Of a DNA stretch of 64,000 nt, positions 7,670 through 15,506 are shown one piece after another. Numbering within the stretch: the stretch's first letter is position 1; each line of letters begins with the position of its first letter. A program made the translations under genes and the position numbers. The notes below the pieces were generated by a model that was not told where the DNA came from, made no database searches, and saw only the letters and a program-made list of their open reading frames with translations. Location of the stretch: assembly GCA_038061835.1 (NCBI GenBank), contig JBBTYJ010000015.1, forward strand, positions 1-64,000. Reading direction: 5' to 3'. The DNA is from UBA5004 sp038061835 (GTDB taxonomy: Bacteria; Patescibacteriota; Minisyncoccia; Phycocordibacterales; Zambryskibacteraceae).

Positions 7670-9085
7670 CTAAAGTTTGGAAATTTGGGGGCCTGAAGCG
7701 GTGTCTTCTATTATAAAACCGAGGTTCTTTATTTTTTCACGGAGCTCGTCAGATTTAACATAGTCACCAGTCGCACGAGCAGATTCGCGATCCTTAAGTA
7801 ATTGCTCGATTTCCCTTGGAAGATCTTTTACTTCAAATTCATTATTTTCCAGATTCAAACCGAGCACCTTATCAAAATTCGATAAAGTCATTTTTTTATC
7901 AGCTAGAGAAATAGACTCATCCTTGACTAATTTCCAGACAACAGCTAAAGCCTCCGGAGTATTGAGATCATTTTCAATAGCTTCTGTAAATTCCTTTTTA
8001 TATTGATTGTTTACTTCTCCGTTCTCATATCCAGATGAATTATAAAATTCTTTTAATTTACGATAGGCATTCCCGGCGGCTTCGAGCGCTTCCCAAGAAA
8101 AATTAGTGGGTGTGCGATAATGTGAGTTTAATAAAAAATACCGGAAGGCTAGGGGACTGAAACCTTTTTTAATTATTTCAGAGAGGTAAACGACATTACC
8201 TTCGGACTTTGCCATCTTTCTTGCCCCTCGGAGCTTCAGCGAAGTGGGGTCTCCGGAAATTTGCAGATGGGCGCGATGGAGCCAATACTTCGCAAACGGA
8301 ATCCTACCAGTAGCCGCTTCGGATTGAGCGATCTCATTGTTGTGGTGTACTGGAATATGTTCAATGCCGCCGGTATGAATATCTATTTGCTCTCCAAGAA
8401 TTTTAATAATCATAGCTGAACATTCGATATGCCAACCCGGGAAACCTTGACCCCATTCGCTCGTAAAACCAAGATTATCGTTGAATTTCCATAGGGCAAA
8501 GTCCTTAGAACTATGTTTCTCAGGATTTATGGAAACTCGCGCCTGGGTATCCGTCGATTCAGAAAGGCCGCCCAACTTGCCGTACTCGGGAAATTTCGAC
8601 GTATCAAAATAAATGCCGTCACTTGTCCGATAAGTGAATTCTTTTTCTTCCAGAGTTTTGATCAAGGCAATTTGATCCGAAACATAGTCGCTGGCATAAG
8701 GAAAAACTGTTCCATTTGTCTTGATGTTTAACTTTCCAATATCATCCAGAAAAATGCCACCATATTTGTGAGCAAGGACCTGCATATTTGCAAGAGTGGG
8801 GGAGAGCCCTTCATTCTTTAAACCTTTAGCCATTTTGTCTTCCCCTTCATCCGCATCAGAAGTCAGGTGTCCAAAATCGGTTATATTAATGACTTGTTTT
8901 GTTTTGAAACCACAATACTCAAGCGTTCGACGCAAGATATCGGTAAATACAAACATGGAAAGATTGCCGATATGCTGAGTACCGTAAGCCGTCGGGCCAC
9001 AATGATACATTTTGACTTCACTTGCCCTGATTGGTTCGAAGACTTCTAATTTCCCTGTTAGAGTGTTATGCAATTTAATAGCCAC
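7670..9085 (-). CDS. cysS: Cysteinyl-tRNA synthetase
   Basis: Charges tRNA-Cys. It has the zinc Cys in MYHCGPTAYG, the HIGH-type HIGN that follows, the second zinc region GWHIECSAM, and the KMSKS-type KMAKSEGN. The chosen start is the GTG at 9085 (VAIKLHNTLTG), giving 471 aa, the usual length. The frame stays open to 9346, but that part overlaps the divergent protease gene and is not CysRS-like. TATAAT (9092-9097) lies six bases before the GTG. Just before KMAKSEGN there is an apparent in-frame insert, SGDPTSLKLRGAR, encoded by a palindromic element. Confidence 0.94.
   Translation of the reverse strand: MAIKLHNTLTGKLEVFEPIRASEVKMYHCGPTAYGTQHIGNLSMFVFTDILRRTLEYCGFKTKQVINITDFGHLTSDADEGEDKMAKGLKNEGLSPTLANMQVLAHKYGGIFLDDIGKLNIKTNGTVFPYASDYVSDQIALIKTLEEKEFTYRTSDGIYFDTSKFPEYGKLGGLSESTDTQARVSINPEKHSSKDFALWKFNDNLGFTSEWGQGFPGWHIECSAMIIKILGEQIDIHTGGIEHIPVHHNNEIAQSEAATGRIPFAKYWLHRAHLQISGDPTSLKLRGARKMAKSEGNVVYLSEIIKKGFSPLAFRYFLLNSHYRTPTNFSWEALEAAGNAYRKLKEFYNSSGYENGEVNNQYKKEFTEAIENDLNTPEALAVVWKLVKDESISLADKKMTLSNFDKVLGLNLENNEFEVKDLPREIEQLLKDRESARATGDYVKSDELREKIKNLGFIIEDTASGPQISKL
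8224..8249. repeat. In-frame palindromic element in cysS
   Basis: GC-rich imperfect palindrome with CCCC/GGGG ends and an inner CTTC-AGC-GAAG hairpin. It encodes PTSLKLRGA between the strand HLQIS and the KMAKS loop, where CysRS normally has only a short linker such as a DGEKMSKS-type sequence. Confidence 0.55.
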
Positions 9086-9113
9086 ATATGTATTATATGA
9101 TACAATTCTTGAA

Positions 9114-10334
9114 ATGGAATTTTTAAAAAGACATACTGCCCTCCTGATACTCGGAACAATTATAGCTATCGCCTCGTTTAATCTCGGCTTTAATGCAGGA
9201 GAAAAAAGTCTTTCCACCACAGTAGTCGGAATAGAAAACATGACGGAAGGCGAGCCGTCTAACGTAGACTTTGCCCCCTTTTGGAAAGTGTGGAATCTTA
9301 TCAATACAAAATATGTACCCACCAGCACCACGACCAAAGATGTCAACAGCCAAGAAAAGGTTTGGGGCGCTATTCAGGGTTTGACCAATTCACTCGATGA
9401 TCCATATACAGTTTTCTTTCCTCCTGTAGAATCGGAGCTTTTTGCATCGGATATCCGCGGTAACTTCGAAGGAGTGGGGATGGAAATAGTTGCCAAAGAG
9501 GGAGCAATTACCGTTGTCGCGCCACTTAAAAATTCCCCGGCAGCCAAGGCCGGCATCATGGCTGGTGACAGAATTATTAAAATAGAAAACAAGGAGACCA
9601 GCGGTCTTTCCACCGAAGAAGCCGTTCAACTCATACGCGGACCAAAGGACACTCGAGTGACCCTAACAATCTTTAGAAACGGTATTAAAGAACCTTTTGA
9701 AATAAAAGTAATACGTGATGTCATAGATGTCCCAACCATTAATACCAAAAAATTGCCGGGAGGAATTTTTGTCATTGAGCTCTATAATTTTTCGGCTCAA
9801 TCTCCCAATCTTTTTCGTCTCGCCCTGCGCGAATTTATCCTATTAGGTGATAACAAATTAATCTTGGATCTACGCGGTAATCCGGGCGGATATCTGGAGG
9901 CGGCGATTGATATGGCCAGTTGGTTCTTGCCTTCGAGCAAAGTGATAGTTAGAGAGGATTTCGGATCATCACGAGAGGAAAAAATCTACCGCAGCAAGGG
10001 TTATGATATATTCAACGAATCTTTAAAACTTGTCATCCTGGTTGATGGAGGTTCCGCCTCCGCCTCAGAAATATTAGCAGGTGCCTTATCTGAACAGGGT
10101 AGGGCGATTTTGGTCGGAGACAAGACTTTCGGCAAGGGATCTGTTCAAGAGCTGATAGACATCACGGCAGACACTTCGCTGAAAGTTACTATTGCCAGAT
10201 GGCTAACTCCAAACGGCGTATCTATCTCCAAAAATGGCATCGAACCAGAGTATCTTGTTAAATATACTCTGAAAAATAGAGAGGCCGAACACGATCCACA
10301 ACTTGAAAAAGCTATTGAAATTTTAAAACAATAG
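9114..10334 (+). CDS. ctpA: S41 family C-terminal processing peptidase
   Basis: Envelope protease of the Ctp/Prc family, 406 aa. It has an N-terminal membrane anchor (LLILGTIIAIASFNLGF), a PDZ domain (about 105-190; GVGMEIVAKEGAITV, SPAAKAGIMAGDRIIKI) and the S41 catalytic region with nucleophile GGSASASEI and lysine GDKTFGKGSVQ. The ATG at 9114 has TACAAT (9101-9106) seven bases upstream. It is followed 19 nt later by rplI. Likely role: trimming secreted or membrane proteins (family knowledge). Confidence 0.94.
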   Translation: MEFLKRHTALLILGTIIAIASFNLGFNAGEKSLSTTVVGIENMTEGEPSNVDFAPFWKVWNLINTKYVPTSTTTKDVNSQEKVWGAIQGLTNSLDDPYTVFFPPVESELFASDIRGNFEGVGMEIVAKEGAITVVAPLKNSPAAKAGIMAGDRIIKIENKETSGLSTEEAVQLIRGPKDTRVTLTIFRNGIKEPFEIKVIRDVIDVPTINTKKLPGGIFVIELYNFSAQSPNLFRLALREFILLGDNKLILDLRGNPGGYLEAAIDMASWFLPSSKVIVREDFGSSREEKIYRSKGYDIFNESLKLVILVDGGSASASEILAGALSEQGRAILVGDKTFGKGSVQELIDITADTSLKVTIARWLTPNGVSISKNGIEPEYLVKYTLKNREAEHDPQLEKAIEILKQ

Positions 10335-10353
10335 TTCAATCAATTCACCATAA

Positions 10354-10662
10354 ATGAAAATCATTTTACTCAAAGATATAAAAGGGGTAGGGAAGAGGTT
10401 TGAAGAAAAGTCTGTTTCAAACGGACACGCCATGAATTTTCTCATTCCTAAGAAATTGGCAGTACCTGTCAGTCCAGTATCTTTGAACATGGTAAGACAA
10501 ATGAAAGAGCAGAGTGAGAAACAGAGAGCAGAAGAAGAGAAGGAAATAAATGAAAAACTATCGAAGCGACAAGAAAAACACGAGGTACTTGAGAAATTTA
10601 GACAGACCAGTCTCGCCGAAGCAGAGTCTAGACGGGAACAACGTGCAAAACCTTCTTCTTGA
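10354..10662 (+). CDS. rplI: 50S ribosomal protein L9, truncated (N-terminal domain only)
   Basis: The first ~45 residues match the L9 N-terminal rRNA-binding domain (MKIILLKDIKGVGKRFEEKSVSNGHAMNFLIPKKLA). A charged helix follows (RQMKEQSEKQRAEEEKEI). The protein stops at 102 aa, whereas typical L9 is about 150 aa with a C-terminal globular domain, which is missing. The 3' end overlaps the convergent rpmA gene by 35 bp. L9 is dispensable and is lost in part of the CPR, so a shortened form is plausible. Confidence 0.88.
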   Translation: MKIILLKDIKGVGKRFEEKSVSNGHAMNFLIPKKLAVPVSPVSLNMVRQMKEQSEKQRAEEEKEINEKLSKRQEKHEVLEKFRQTSLAEAESRREQRAKPSS

Positions 10663-10906
10663 TAATTTTGTTATCGAAATGAATCTTGCGCTTGTAACTA
10701 ATGGAAACTAAACCGTTTCTCACAGCAAATAGAGTGTGATCCTTGCCCATTAAGACATTCTTGCCGGCTAGAAAATTTGAGCCACGTTGACGCACCAAAA
10801 CAGAGCCCGCTTGGGCCAGACCGCCGGGCGAGACCTTCACACCGAGATATTTCGGGTTAGAATCGCGGCCGTTTTTAGTTGTACCTGCGGACTTTTTATG
10901 TGCCAT
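10628..10906 (-). CDS. rpmA: 50S ribosomal protein L27
   Basis: L27 lies near the peptidyl-transferase centre. The 92-aa sequence starts MAHKKSAGTTKNGRDSNPKYLGVK and contains GSVLVRQRGSNFLAGKNVLMGKDHTLFA. The N-terminus begins directly with MAHKK, so no cleavable Firmicutes-type leader is present. Separated from rplU, and convergent and overlapping with rplI. Confidence 0.95.
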   Translation of the reverse strand: MAHKKSAGTTKNGRDSNPKYLGVKVSPGGLAQAGSVLVRQRGSNFLAGKNVLMGKDHTLFAVRNGLVSISYKRKIHFDNKIIKKKVLHVVPV

Positions 10907-10917
10907 AATTAAGTTGC

Positions 10918-11361
10918 ATGAGTTTACAGGATATCTGGAATAAAATCAAGCCCCAATCTCAAGTAGAGATCATCAAACTCGATGAGAATGGGGGAGTAGA
11001 ATCTTTTCCTCTATTTAAGAAACTCTTCTTATCTACCGTCATAATGTTGGTCGCCTTGTTATCTTTCGGCATTGGACGGTTATCTGTGATGGGGAAGAGA
11101 GAACCGATCAGAATCGAATATGATTCAGAAATGTCCAATACTCCACTCCAAATTTCAAATGAACAAACGGCCTCGGTCATACAAGGAGTACCGAAATCTA
11201 ATAATGAAGTAATTGTGTCCAAGAATGGCGCCCGTTATCATTATTCACATTGTGCAGGCGCCAAGCAGATTAAAGAAGCAAATAAAATCGTCTTTGCCTC
11301 ACCTGCAGCGGCCGAAGCCGCGGGTTATACTCTGGCAGCCAATTGTGTGCCCAAACCATAG
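10918..11361 (+). CDS. Membrane-anchored protein with Ada-like zinc-binding tail
   Basis: A 147-aa protein: cytoplasmic N-terminus (about 36 aa), one membrane helix (LFLSTVIMLVALLSFGIGRLSVM), a linker, then SKNGARYHYSHCAGAKQIKEANKIVFASPAAAEAAGYTLAANC. The last ~45 residues resemble the metal-binding module of Ada, which in this bacterial group is often attached to secreted or membrane proteins. Exact function unknown. It may bind zinc through the two cysteines and two histidines. A weak hairpin (ATGGCT/AGCCAT) follows at 11382-11399. Confidence 0.7.
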   Translation: MSLQDIWNKIKPQSQVEIIKLDENGGVESFPLFKKLFLSTVIMLVALLSFGIGRLSVMGKREPIRIEYDSEMSNTPLQISNEQTASVIQGVPKSNNEVIVSKNGARYHYSHCAGAKQIKEANKIVFASPAAAEAAGYTLAANCVPKP

Positions 11362-11426
11362 AGGACCAGATAAGCAATATATGGCTTAATTGAGCCATTT
11401 TAGAAATATTTCACCATTTAAATTGG

Positions 11427-11455
11427 TTGACTTCAAGGGTCAGGTATGATAGTAT
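11427..11455 (+). promoter_or_regulatory. Promoter upstream of the transglycosylase gene
   Basis: TTGACT (11427-11432), a 17-bp spacer, and TAGTAT (11450-11455). The nearest usable coding region starts about 100-190 nt later, so a long leader is predicted. Confidence 0.6.
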
Positions 11456-11553
11456 GTAGGTAAGTCAGCAGGTGCTGGCTTTTCATTTAGGAGAGCTTGT
11501 TCCGCCACGATGGAACAAATTACGGAAACAGCCACCTAAAATTAGAAATTTAA
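11456..11553 (+). promoter_or_regulatory. Structured leader before the transglycosylase gene
   Basis: Contains hairpin CAGCA/TGCTG (about 11467-11478) and a second perfect 7-bp hairpin, TTGTTCC/GGAACAA (about 11498-11518). An AGGAG at 11488-11492 is not followed by a long ORF: only short frames follow (for example, ATG at 11510 with nine codons). I do not recognise a known riboswitch class. It could be a regulatory leader, an attenuator, or a sign that the annotated start is wrong. Confidence 0.35.
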
Positions 11554-12054
11554 TTTACTGTTATTTTACAGCTTACGACCATTAGTCTTCTCTTAAGCTT
11601 CTCATCTGGAGCCGCCGCAGTATTACCCGCGATACCATCGCTCGTAATGCCTGTGATTGGCCCGGAGGTAACGGTAGAGCCGGTGCCTAAAGAAGTAAAA
11701 GCTGAAGATTATCAGCCGATTACAGATTCGAAGAATGTCGAGAAATTCATCAATGATTATTTTGCCGATATTCCCGTTCTGGCCCATATTGCCAAATGTG
11801 AGTCGCGCTATCGCCAATTCAACTCGAATGGCGAAGTGTTAAGAGGGGAGAAGAACCGATACGACAGAGGTGTGATGCAGATTAATATCCTGTATCATGA
11901 AAGAACTGCGGAAGAAATGGGATTAGATATTCACAACATAGATGACAACGTTGCTTATGCTCGTTATCTCTATGAGAAACAGGGCGCTAAGCCTTGGTTA
12001 TCTTCCTCAAAGTGTTGGGCAAACTTCACTCAATCTGAAATCGCTAGAGGTTAA
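11554..12054 (+). CDS. Secreted SLT-domain (lytic transglycosylase-like) protein, start unclear
   Basis: The clear part (from ATG 11647, 135 aa) has the lysozyme-fold segment DIPVLAHIAKCESRYRQFNSNGEVLRGEKNRYDRGVMQINILYH, with the catalytic Glu in CESRY. Such proteins cleave peptidoglycan. Upstream, the same frame stays open back to the TAA at 11551. It encodes a convincing signal peptide (VILQLTTISLLLSFSSGAAA), yet has no ATG, GTG or TTG start. Possible explanations are an ATT start (11563), a sequencing error, or readthrough from a TTG-started frame (11497). Terminator at 12061. Confidence 0.75.
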   Translation, partial: FTVILQLTTISLLLSFSSGAAAVLPAIPSLVMPVIGPEVTVEPVPKEVKAEDYQPITDSKNVEKFINDYFADIPVLAHIAKCESRYRQFNSNGEVLRGEKNRYDRGVMQINILYHERTAEEMGLDIHNIDDNVAYARYLYEKQGAKPWLSSSKCWANFTQSEIARG

Positions 12055-12060
12055 TACCTC

Positions 12061-12096
12061 AACAAACCCCGCCATCACTGGCGGGGTTTGTTTTGT
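12061..12096 (+). terminator. Rho-independent terminator
   Basis: Perfect 14-bp stem AACAAACCCCGCCA / TGGCGGGGTTTGTT with a TCAC loop and a T-rich tail. Confidence 0.92.
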
Positions 12097-12146
12097 ATAA
12101 ATAAACGGATTGGATGGAAACTTTTAAATTTAGTACTATCTTAGGA

Positions 12147-12740
12147 ATGAATACAGAGATTGAAGCAAAATTCACTCGTATTGACCCAAGAAACGTAAGA
12201 AAACGTTTAATCGAGTTAGGCGCAAATTTAAAACAACCCGAAAGATTAATGCGAAGGAAAAATTACGATTATGGCGATAATCGGTTAAGAAAGGTCGGGG
12301 GTTGGATTCGTCTACGAGATGAGATAAATAGAGTGACACTTGCTTATAAACAACTGGATGATCGGACACTTTACGGAACTAAAGAAATTTTAATAACCGT
12401 GGAAAACTTTGAAGAAACGGCAATTTTTTTGACAACCATAGGTTTACAAATAAAATCCTACCAAGAAACAAAAAGGGAATCGTGGTTGTTAGAAGAAGTA
12501 GAAGTGGAAATTGATACATGGCCCTGGGTTCCGTCATTTGTGGAAATTGAAGGAAAAGATGAAGAGAGTGTTAAAAAAACTGCCAAAATTTTAGGATTCG
12601 ACTGGGGGGTGGCAAAACACGGTAGTGTAGAAAATGTTTATCAAGAGATATTTGATGTTACGGAAGAAGAAATAGATGGATGGAAAGAAATTGTTTTCTC
12701 GCCAATACCTGCATGGCTAGAAATCAAACGTAGGGGATAG
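12147..12740 (+). CDS. CYTH domain protein (class IV adenylate cyclase/thiamine-triphosphatase-like)
   Basis: A 197-aa triphosphate-tunnel protein. The N-terminus MNTEIEAKF carries the ExExK signature of CYTH enzymes, followed by WIRLRDE and the acidic/basic tunnel strands (EVEVEIDTWPWVPSFVEIEG). The family hydrolyses or cyclises triphosphates; the substrate cannot be told. The ATG at 12147 is preferred over 12114 because ExExK must be near the start and TACTAT (12134-12139) lies seven bases before it. Confidence 0.88.
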   Translation: MNTEIEAKFTRIDPRNVRKRLIELGANLKQPERLMRRKNYDYGDNRLRKVGGWIRLRDEINRVTLAYKQLDDRTLYGTKEILITVENFEETAIFLTTIGLQIKSYQETKRESWLLEEVEVEIDTWPWVPSFVEIEGKDEESVKKTAKILGFDWGVAKHGSVENVYQEIFDVTEEEIDGWKEIVFSPIPAWLEIKRRG

Positions 12741-13074
12741 AACTCTTGAATTTGATTACATGTCGCACAATATACCTTTTACGACTCTAAGATAGCTTTA
12801 AATGAACTTCGATTATATTACATTTATAATACGCTATAGCATAAATTAGATGTATTCTCTTTCATGCATCCTCGGATCACAATTTAATTAATTATTAAAA
12901 TTTTCCCTGATTAAAGATCGGATAATTAAAAACTAAAAATACAACCTCCCTCTCCCCTATTTTGAAGGATAGATAGGGAAGTTTTAACATTTGATTTTAT
13001 GAAAATTTCTGTTAATATAGCTTCAGAATTAGCAAAGTTCTACGTTACTTTCGGATTGAAAAAGGAGAAAGTCA
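12741..13074. other. AT-rich intergenic region
   Basis: 334 bp with no credible ORF or RNA fold. Near its right end is a promoter-like TTGATT-N16-TAATAT (about 12991-13018) and the ribosome-binding site AAGGAG before the next gene. A small hairpin, CCCTAT/ATAGGG, lies near 12955-12979. Confidence 0.5.
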
Positions 13075-13638
13075 ATGGAACAGACAGAGAGTCTTTATGT
13101 TAATAAGACTAATGTACACCTTGAAACACCTGATTATCGACTGTTTGCAAAACCGTACGGGCCCCTTTATCCAGAAGCCACCGGGAGGATTTTTAGACTT
13201 GAGCACCATGAATCCTCACCATCAAGTGTTTCCTACATTAAATCGATCGCTCCTATTATCTTTGACTTTAAGATAAGCGAAGAGTTACCAGTCAAAGTAT
13301 ACTACGAAGCAATGATTGATAATGAAAGAGTACTCATGGTTCGAATCGAGTATGGACAGTATGAACGTCTCATCGACCTTCAGAAAAGGAATGGGAACTG
13401 GCTCCTTTTGTTTCTTTGCACACCAAGATGCCTATTAAGTGAGGGGGCTAAAAGAGCTAAACTCATCATGATCATGCTTGATTCAGAGTATGCTTTCCGA
13501 GAAGACATGACGGCGGAAGAAAGGGATGCACTAGATGTTGAACGTCAGTCATTCGCGATGCGAATGGGCTGGACGCAAATGAGTATCCCCGAACTAGAGA
13601 AACAGTGCAAAACACTGACCGACAAGCTGCCATACTAA
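13075..13638 (+). CDS. Hypothetical protein, 187 aa
   Basis: Not recognised. It is soluble, with no signal peptide or membrane helix. Mixed alpha/beta character is suggested by strands such as AMIDNERVLMVRIEYGQYERLIDL, and there is a charged helical end (DMTAEERDALDVERQSFAMRMGW). It starts at an ATG with AAGGAG 9 nt upstream. It is monocistronic with its own promoter and a strong terminator, so it is another member of the orphan SD-led group. Confidence 0.75.
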   Translation: MEQTESLYVNKTNVHLETPDYRLFAKPYGPLYPEATGRIFRLEHHESSPSSVSYIKSIAPIIFDFKISEELPVKVYYEAMIDNERVLMVRIEYGQYERLIDLQKRNGNWLLLFLCTPRCLLSEGAKRAKLIMIMLDSEYAFREDMTAEERDALDVERQSFAMRMGWTQMSIPELEKQCKTLTDKLPY

Positions 13639-13658
13639 TAAGTCGTAAGTCTTGAAGG

Positions 13659-13692
13659 GGTCGCTACTATGGGAGGAGTGGCGACCTTTTTT
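13659..13692. terminator. Bidirectional rho-independent terminator
   Basis: GGTCGCTACT paired with AGTGGCGACC, followed by a T-run on the plus strand. It lies between two convergent genes; the minus-strand small membrane protein stops right at its edge. Confidence 0.85.
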
Positions 13693-13813
13693 ATTTATCC
13701 AAAAGGCCGGTCCACCACTTGAAAGTAAAAGTCATCAATAGATAAGCCGGTAGATAGATAGGTACCAAAATAAAAAACAAGATTAGGCGCACTGTCTTCA
13801 TGAATATTTTCAT
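13691..13813 (-). CDS. Small membrane protein, 40 aa
   Basis: Not recognised. The frame starts at the ATG immediately abutting the 3' arm of the intercistronic hairpin (GGG-ATG), exactly like the three other genes that follow such hairpins. It reads MKIFMKTVRLILFFILVPIYL followed by PAYLLMTFTFKWW, so it has one or two membrane helices with a basic start. A second ATG four codons in is possible. It is the last gene of the envelope block. Confidence 0.55.
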   Translation of the reverse strand: MKIFMKTVRLILFFILVPIYLPAYLLMTFTFKWWTGLLDK

Positions 13814-13884
13814 CCCGTTAGAAGTTTACTTCTCATAATATTACCACTATGACTCAAACTTGTTGAACTTCTAACGGGATTCAT
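13811..13884 (-). repeat. Intercistronic hairpin with micro-ORF, copy 1 (74 bp)
   Basis: 15-bp arms ATCCCGTTAGAAGTT / AACTTCTAACGGGAT enclose a variable loop. On the minus strand it contains a 24-codon frame starting MNPVRSS and ending SKLLTG. Its ATG overlaps the stop of the upstream gene (ATGA), and its TGA overlaps the ATG of the downstream gene. The frame is 13810-13884. Confidence 0.85.
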
Positions 13885-14123
13885 ACAGATTGCTTAGCTG
13901 ACCAAAGTGACATAATCATTCGCCAAATAAACATAACTGCCGGTTTGATATAAAACCAAACTATATTTAACACATCTTTTACATAATTTATGGTATTTTT
14001 CCCTTGTTCCGAGTTGGCTACGTCAATAATAGACCAATTCAAGAAATATTTAAGGAGCGCTAAAGCAATAATGATAAGTATCAGCCAACTGACAAAACCC
14101 TTATTTCTCGGCATATTCTCCAT
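13881..14123 (-). CDS. Small membrane protein, 80 aa
   Basis: Not recognised. The start at 14123 is set by GAGGAG four bases upstream; the frame is open further, but only over the end of the peptidase gene. Two hydrophobic segments are visible (FVSWLILIIIALALLKYFL and VLNIVWFYIKPAVMFIWRMIM). It sits downstream of the M23 peptidase and may serve in the same envelope process (inference). Confidence 0.65.
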   Translation of the reverse strand: MENMPRNKGFVSWLILIIIALALLKYFLNWSIIDVANSEQGKNTINYVKDVLNIVWFYIKPAVMFIWRMIMSLWSAKQSV

Positions 14124-14151
14124 TCTACTCCTCGACAAAGCTCGGAGCAAG

Positions 14152-15435
14152 TTAAAGAACCGGTAAGTAAGCAAGAGGATCGAGATACGCATCTCGTCCT
14201 TTCGCAATCGGGACAAAGACCTGTTTACATCCGATACTGGTAGTGAATTGTCTAATCTCCACACCTTGTGACGCAAAGAGTCCGACGTGGAGATGCGGAC
14301 CCTTGGAATACCCCGAACCATTTACTCCAGGCACCCCGCCTGAATAGCCAATCATCTGCCCCACGCTCACCTCTTGACCTTTTGGCACTAATGAAGCAGA
14401 TAGATGGGCGTAAATACTCGTTAGGCCATTATCGTGTTTTATTAGTATCCAGCGACCATACGAATAACAGCCTTTCTGGTTATCCGTATTACCAATACCT
14501 TCGATTACACCAGCAAGCATTGAACGCACCGGAGTACCCATGGAGGCTCGAAAATCAAGACCATTATGAAAACAGTCAGCGCTGCCATAGATACTGCAAT
14601 CCGACCTGCCAAAAAGACCTGTAATAAACACATTATCCAAAGGCCAATCCAAAATGCCGCCCTTGGGTTTAGGAAAAAGAGATGGGTCAAGCGTAATACG
14701 TAGTTCTTGTTCCAAGCGATCAAGATCAGCTTCTGACTCTTTCTGTCGCGCTATGTTTGCTTGGATAAGTTTCTGATATTCCACTTCTTTGTTTTTTGTC
14801 TCAGTGAGAAGTTTTGCCTTTGCCTTCTGATTCTCTTCAACGACCGACTTTTGTCCACTTAACTGTCCACGCAAACTCACTTGTTCCTTTTTTATTTTCT
14901 CTTTCTCCATTTTTTGTTGGTTGAGTATCCTACGAGTCTCGCGTAAGGCGGTAATTTCTTCTTCCAGACGAGCATTCAGACCTGCAAGTTGACTCCCATC
15001 CCTCCAAATATCCGATAATCGGATAGAGGCCAGTATTTGGAGGATTAACGGACTAGAATCGTAATCGGATAAGGAAGTGAGAGTATTGGCAATCGCCGCT
15101 CTATGCGTGATAATCTGTTTCTCTTTCTCGCTCATGGCATTCTCAAGCGAACGGATGGTCAAATCGGCGGAAGTAATTTTCGACTGAGTAATGCTGATAT
15201 CTTTGGCAAGCTTCTTTTTGGTCGTATCGAGCGATTTAACAGCGCTGCCGAGAGTCTGACTTTCTTTATTGATTTCATCAAGCTCCACTTGAAGCTTCTT
15301 CTGTTCTTCAACGAGCACTTCTCTATCTCTTCTCACCCGTTCTATTTGTTGTTCCAGTTCGCTTGGATTAGCGGCATTTAGGACAAACGGTATAATCAAA
15401 AAGATAATAAAAATACTAATGAATCTCTTGTTCAT
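14152..15435 (-). CDS. M23 peptidase with N-terminal coiled coil (EnvC-like)
   Basis: A 427-aa exported protein: signal peptide (ISIFIIFLIIPFVLNA), a long coiled coil (about 25-245), then a LytM/M23 domain with the zinc motifs HNGLDFRA and HLHVG. The layout matches EnvC/NlpD-type activators or hydrolases of septal peptidoglycan, and the metal ligands are present, so activity is possible. It starts directly after hairpin copy 2 and lies in the envelope block with murG, ftsW and mraY. Confidence 0.9.
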   Translation of the reverse strand: MNKRFISIFIIFLIIPFVLNAANPSELEQQIERVRRDREVLVEEQKKLQVELDEINKESQTLGSAVKSLDTTKKKLAKDISITQSKITSADLTIRSLENAMSEKEKQIITHRAAIANTLTSLSDYDSSPLILQILASIRLSDIWRDGSQLAGLNARLEEEITALRETRRILNQQKMEKEKIKKEQVSLRGQLSGQKSVVEENQKAKAKLLTETKNKEVEYQKLIQANIARQKESEADLDRLEQELRITLDPSLFPKPKGGILDWPLDNVFITGLFGRSDCSIYGSADCFHNGLDFRASMGTPVRSMLAGVIEGIGNTDNQKGCYSYGRWILIKHDNGLTSIYAHLSASLVPKGQEVSVGQMIGYSGGVPGVNGSGYSKGPHLHVGLFASQGVEIRQFTTSIGCKQVFVPIAKGRDAYLDPLAYLPVL

Positions 15436-15506
15436 CCCGTTAGAAGTTTACTGATAATAAAATCTTTACCAAACTTTATGAGAGCTGAACTTCTAACGGG
15501 ATTCAT
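15433..15506 (-). repeat. Intercistronic hairpin with micro-ORF, copy 2 (74 bp)
   Basis: Same arms as copy 1 and the same total length. The minus-strand frame 15432-15506 has 24 codons (MNPVRSS...SKLLTG). The ATG overlaps the gltX stop, and the TGA overlaps the start of the M23 peptidase gene. Between gltX and the peptidase gene there is nothing but this element. Confidence 0.88.

Noticed and set aside
9086..9346. N-terminal extension of CysRS
   Set aside because: The frame is open, but it runs antisense through the protease gene and carries no CysRS-like sequence; the GTG at 9085 gives the normal length.
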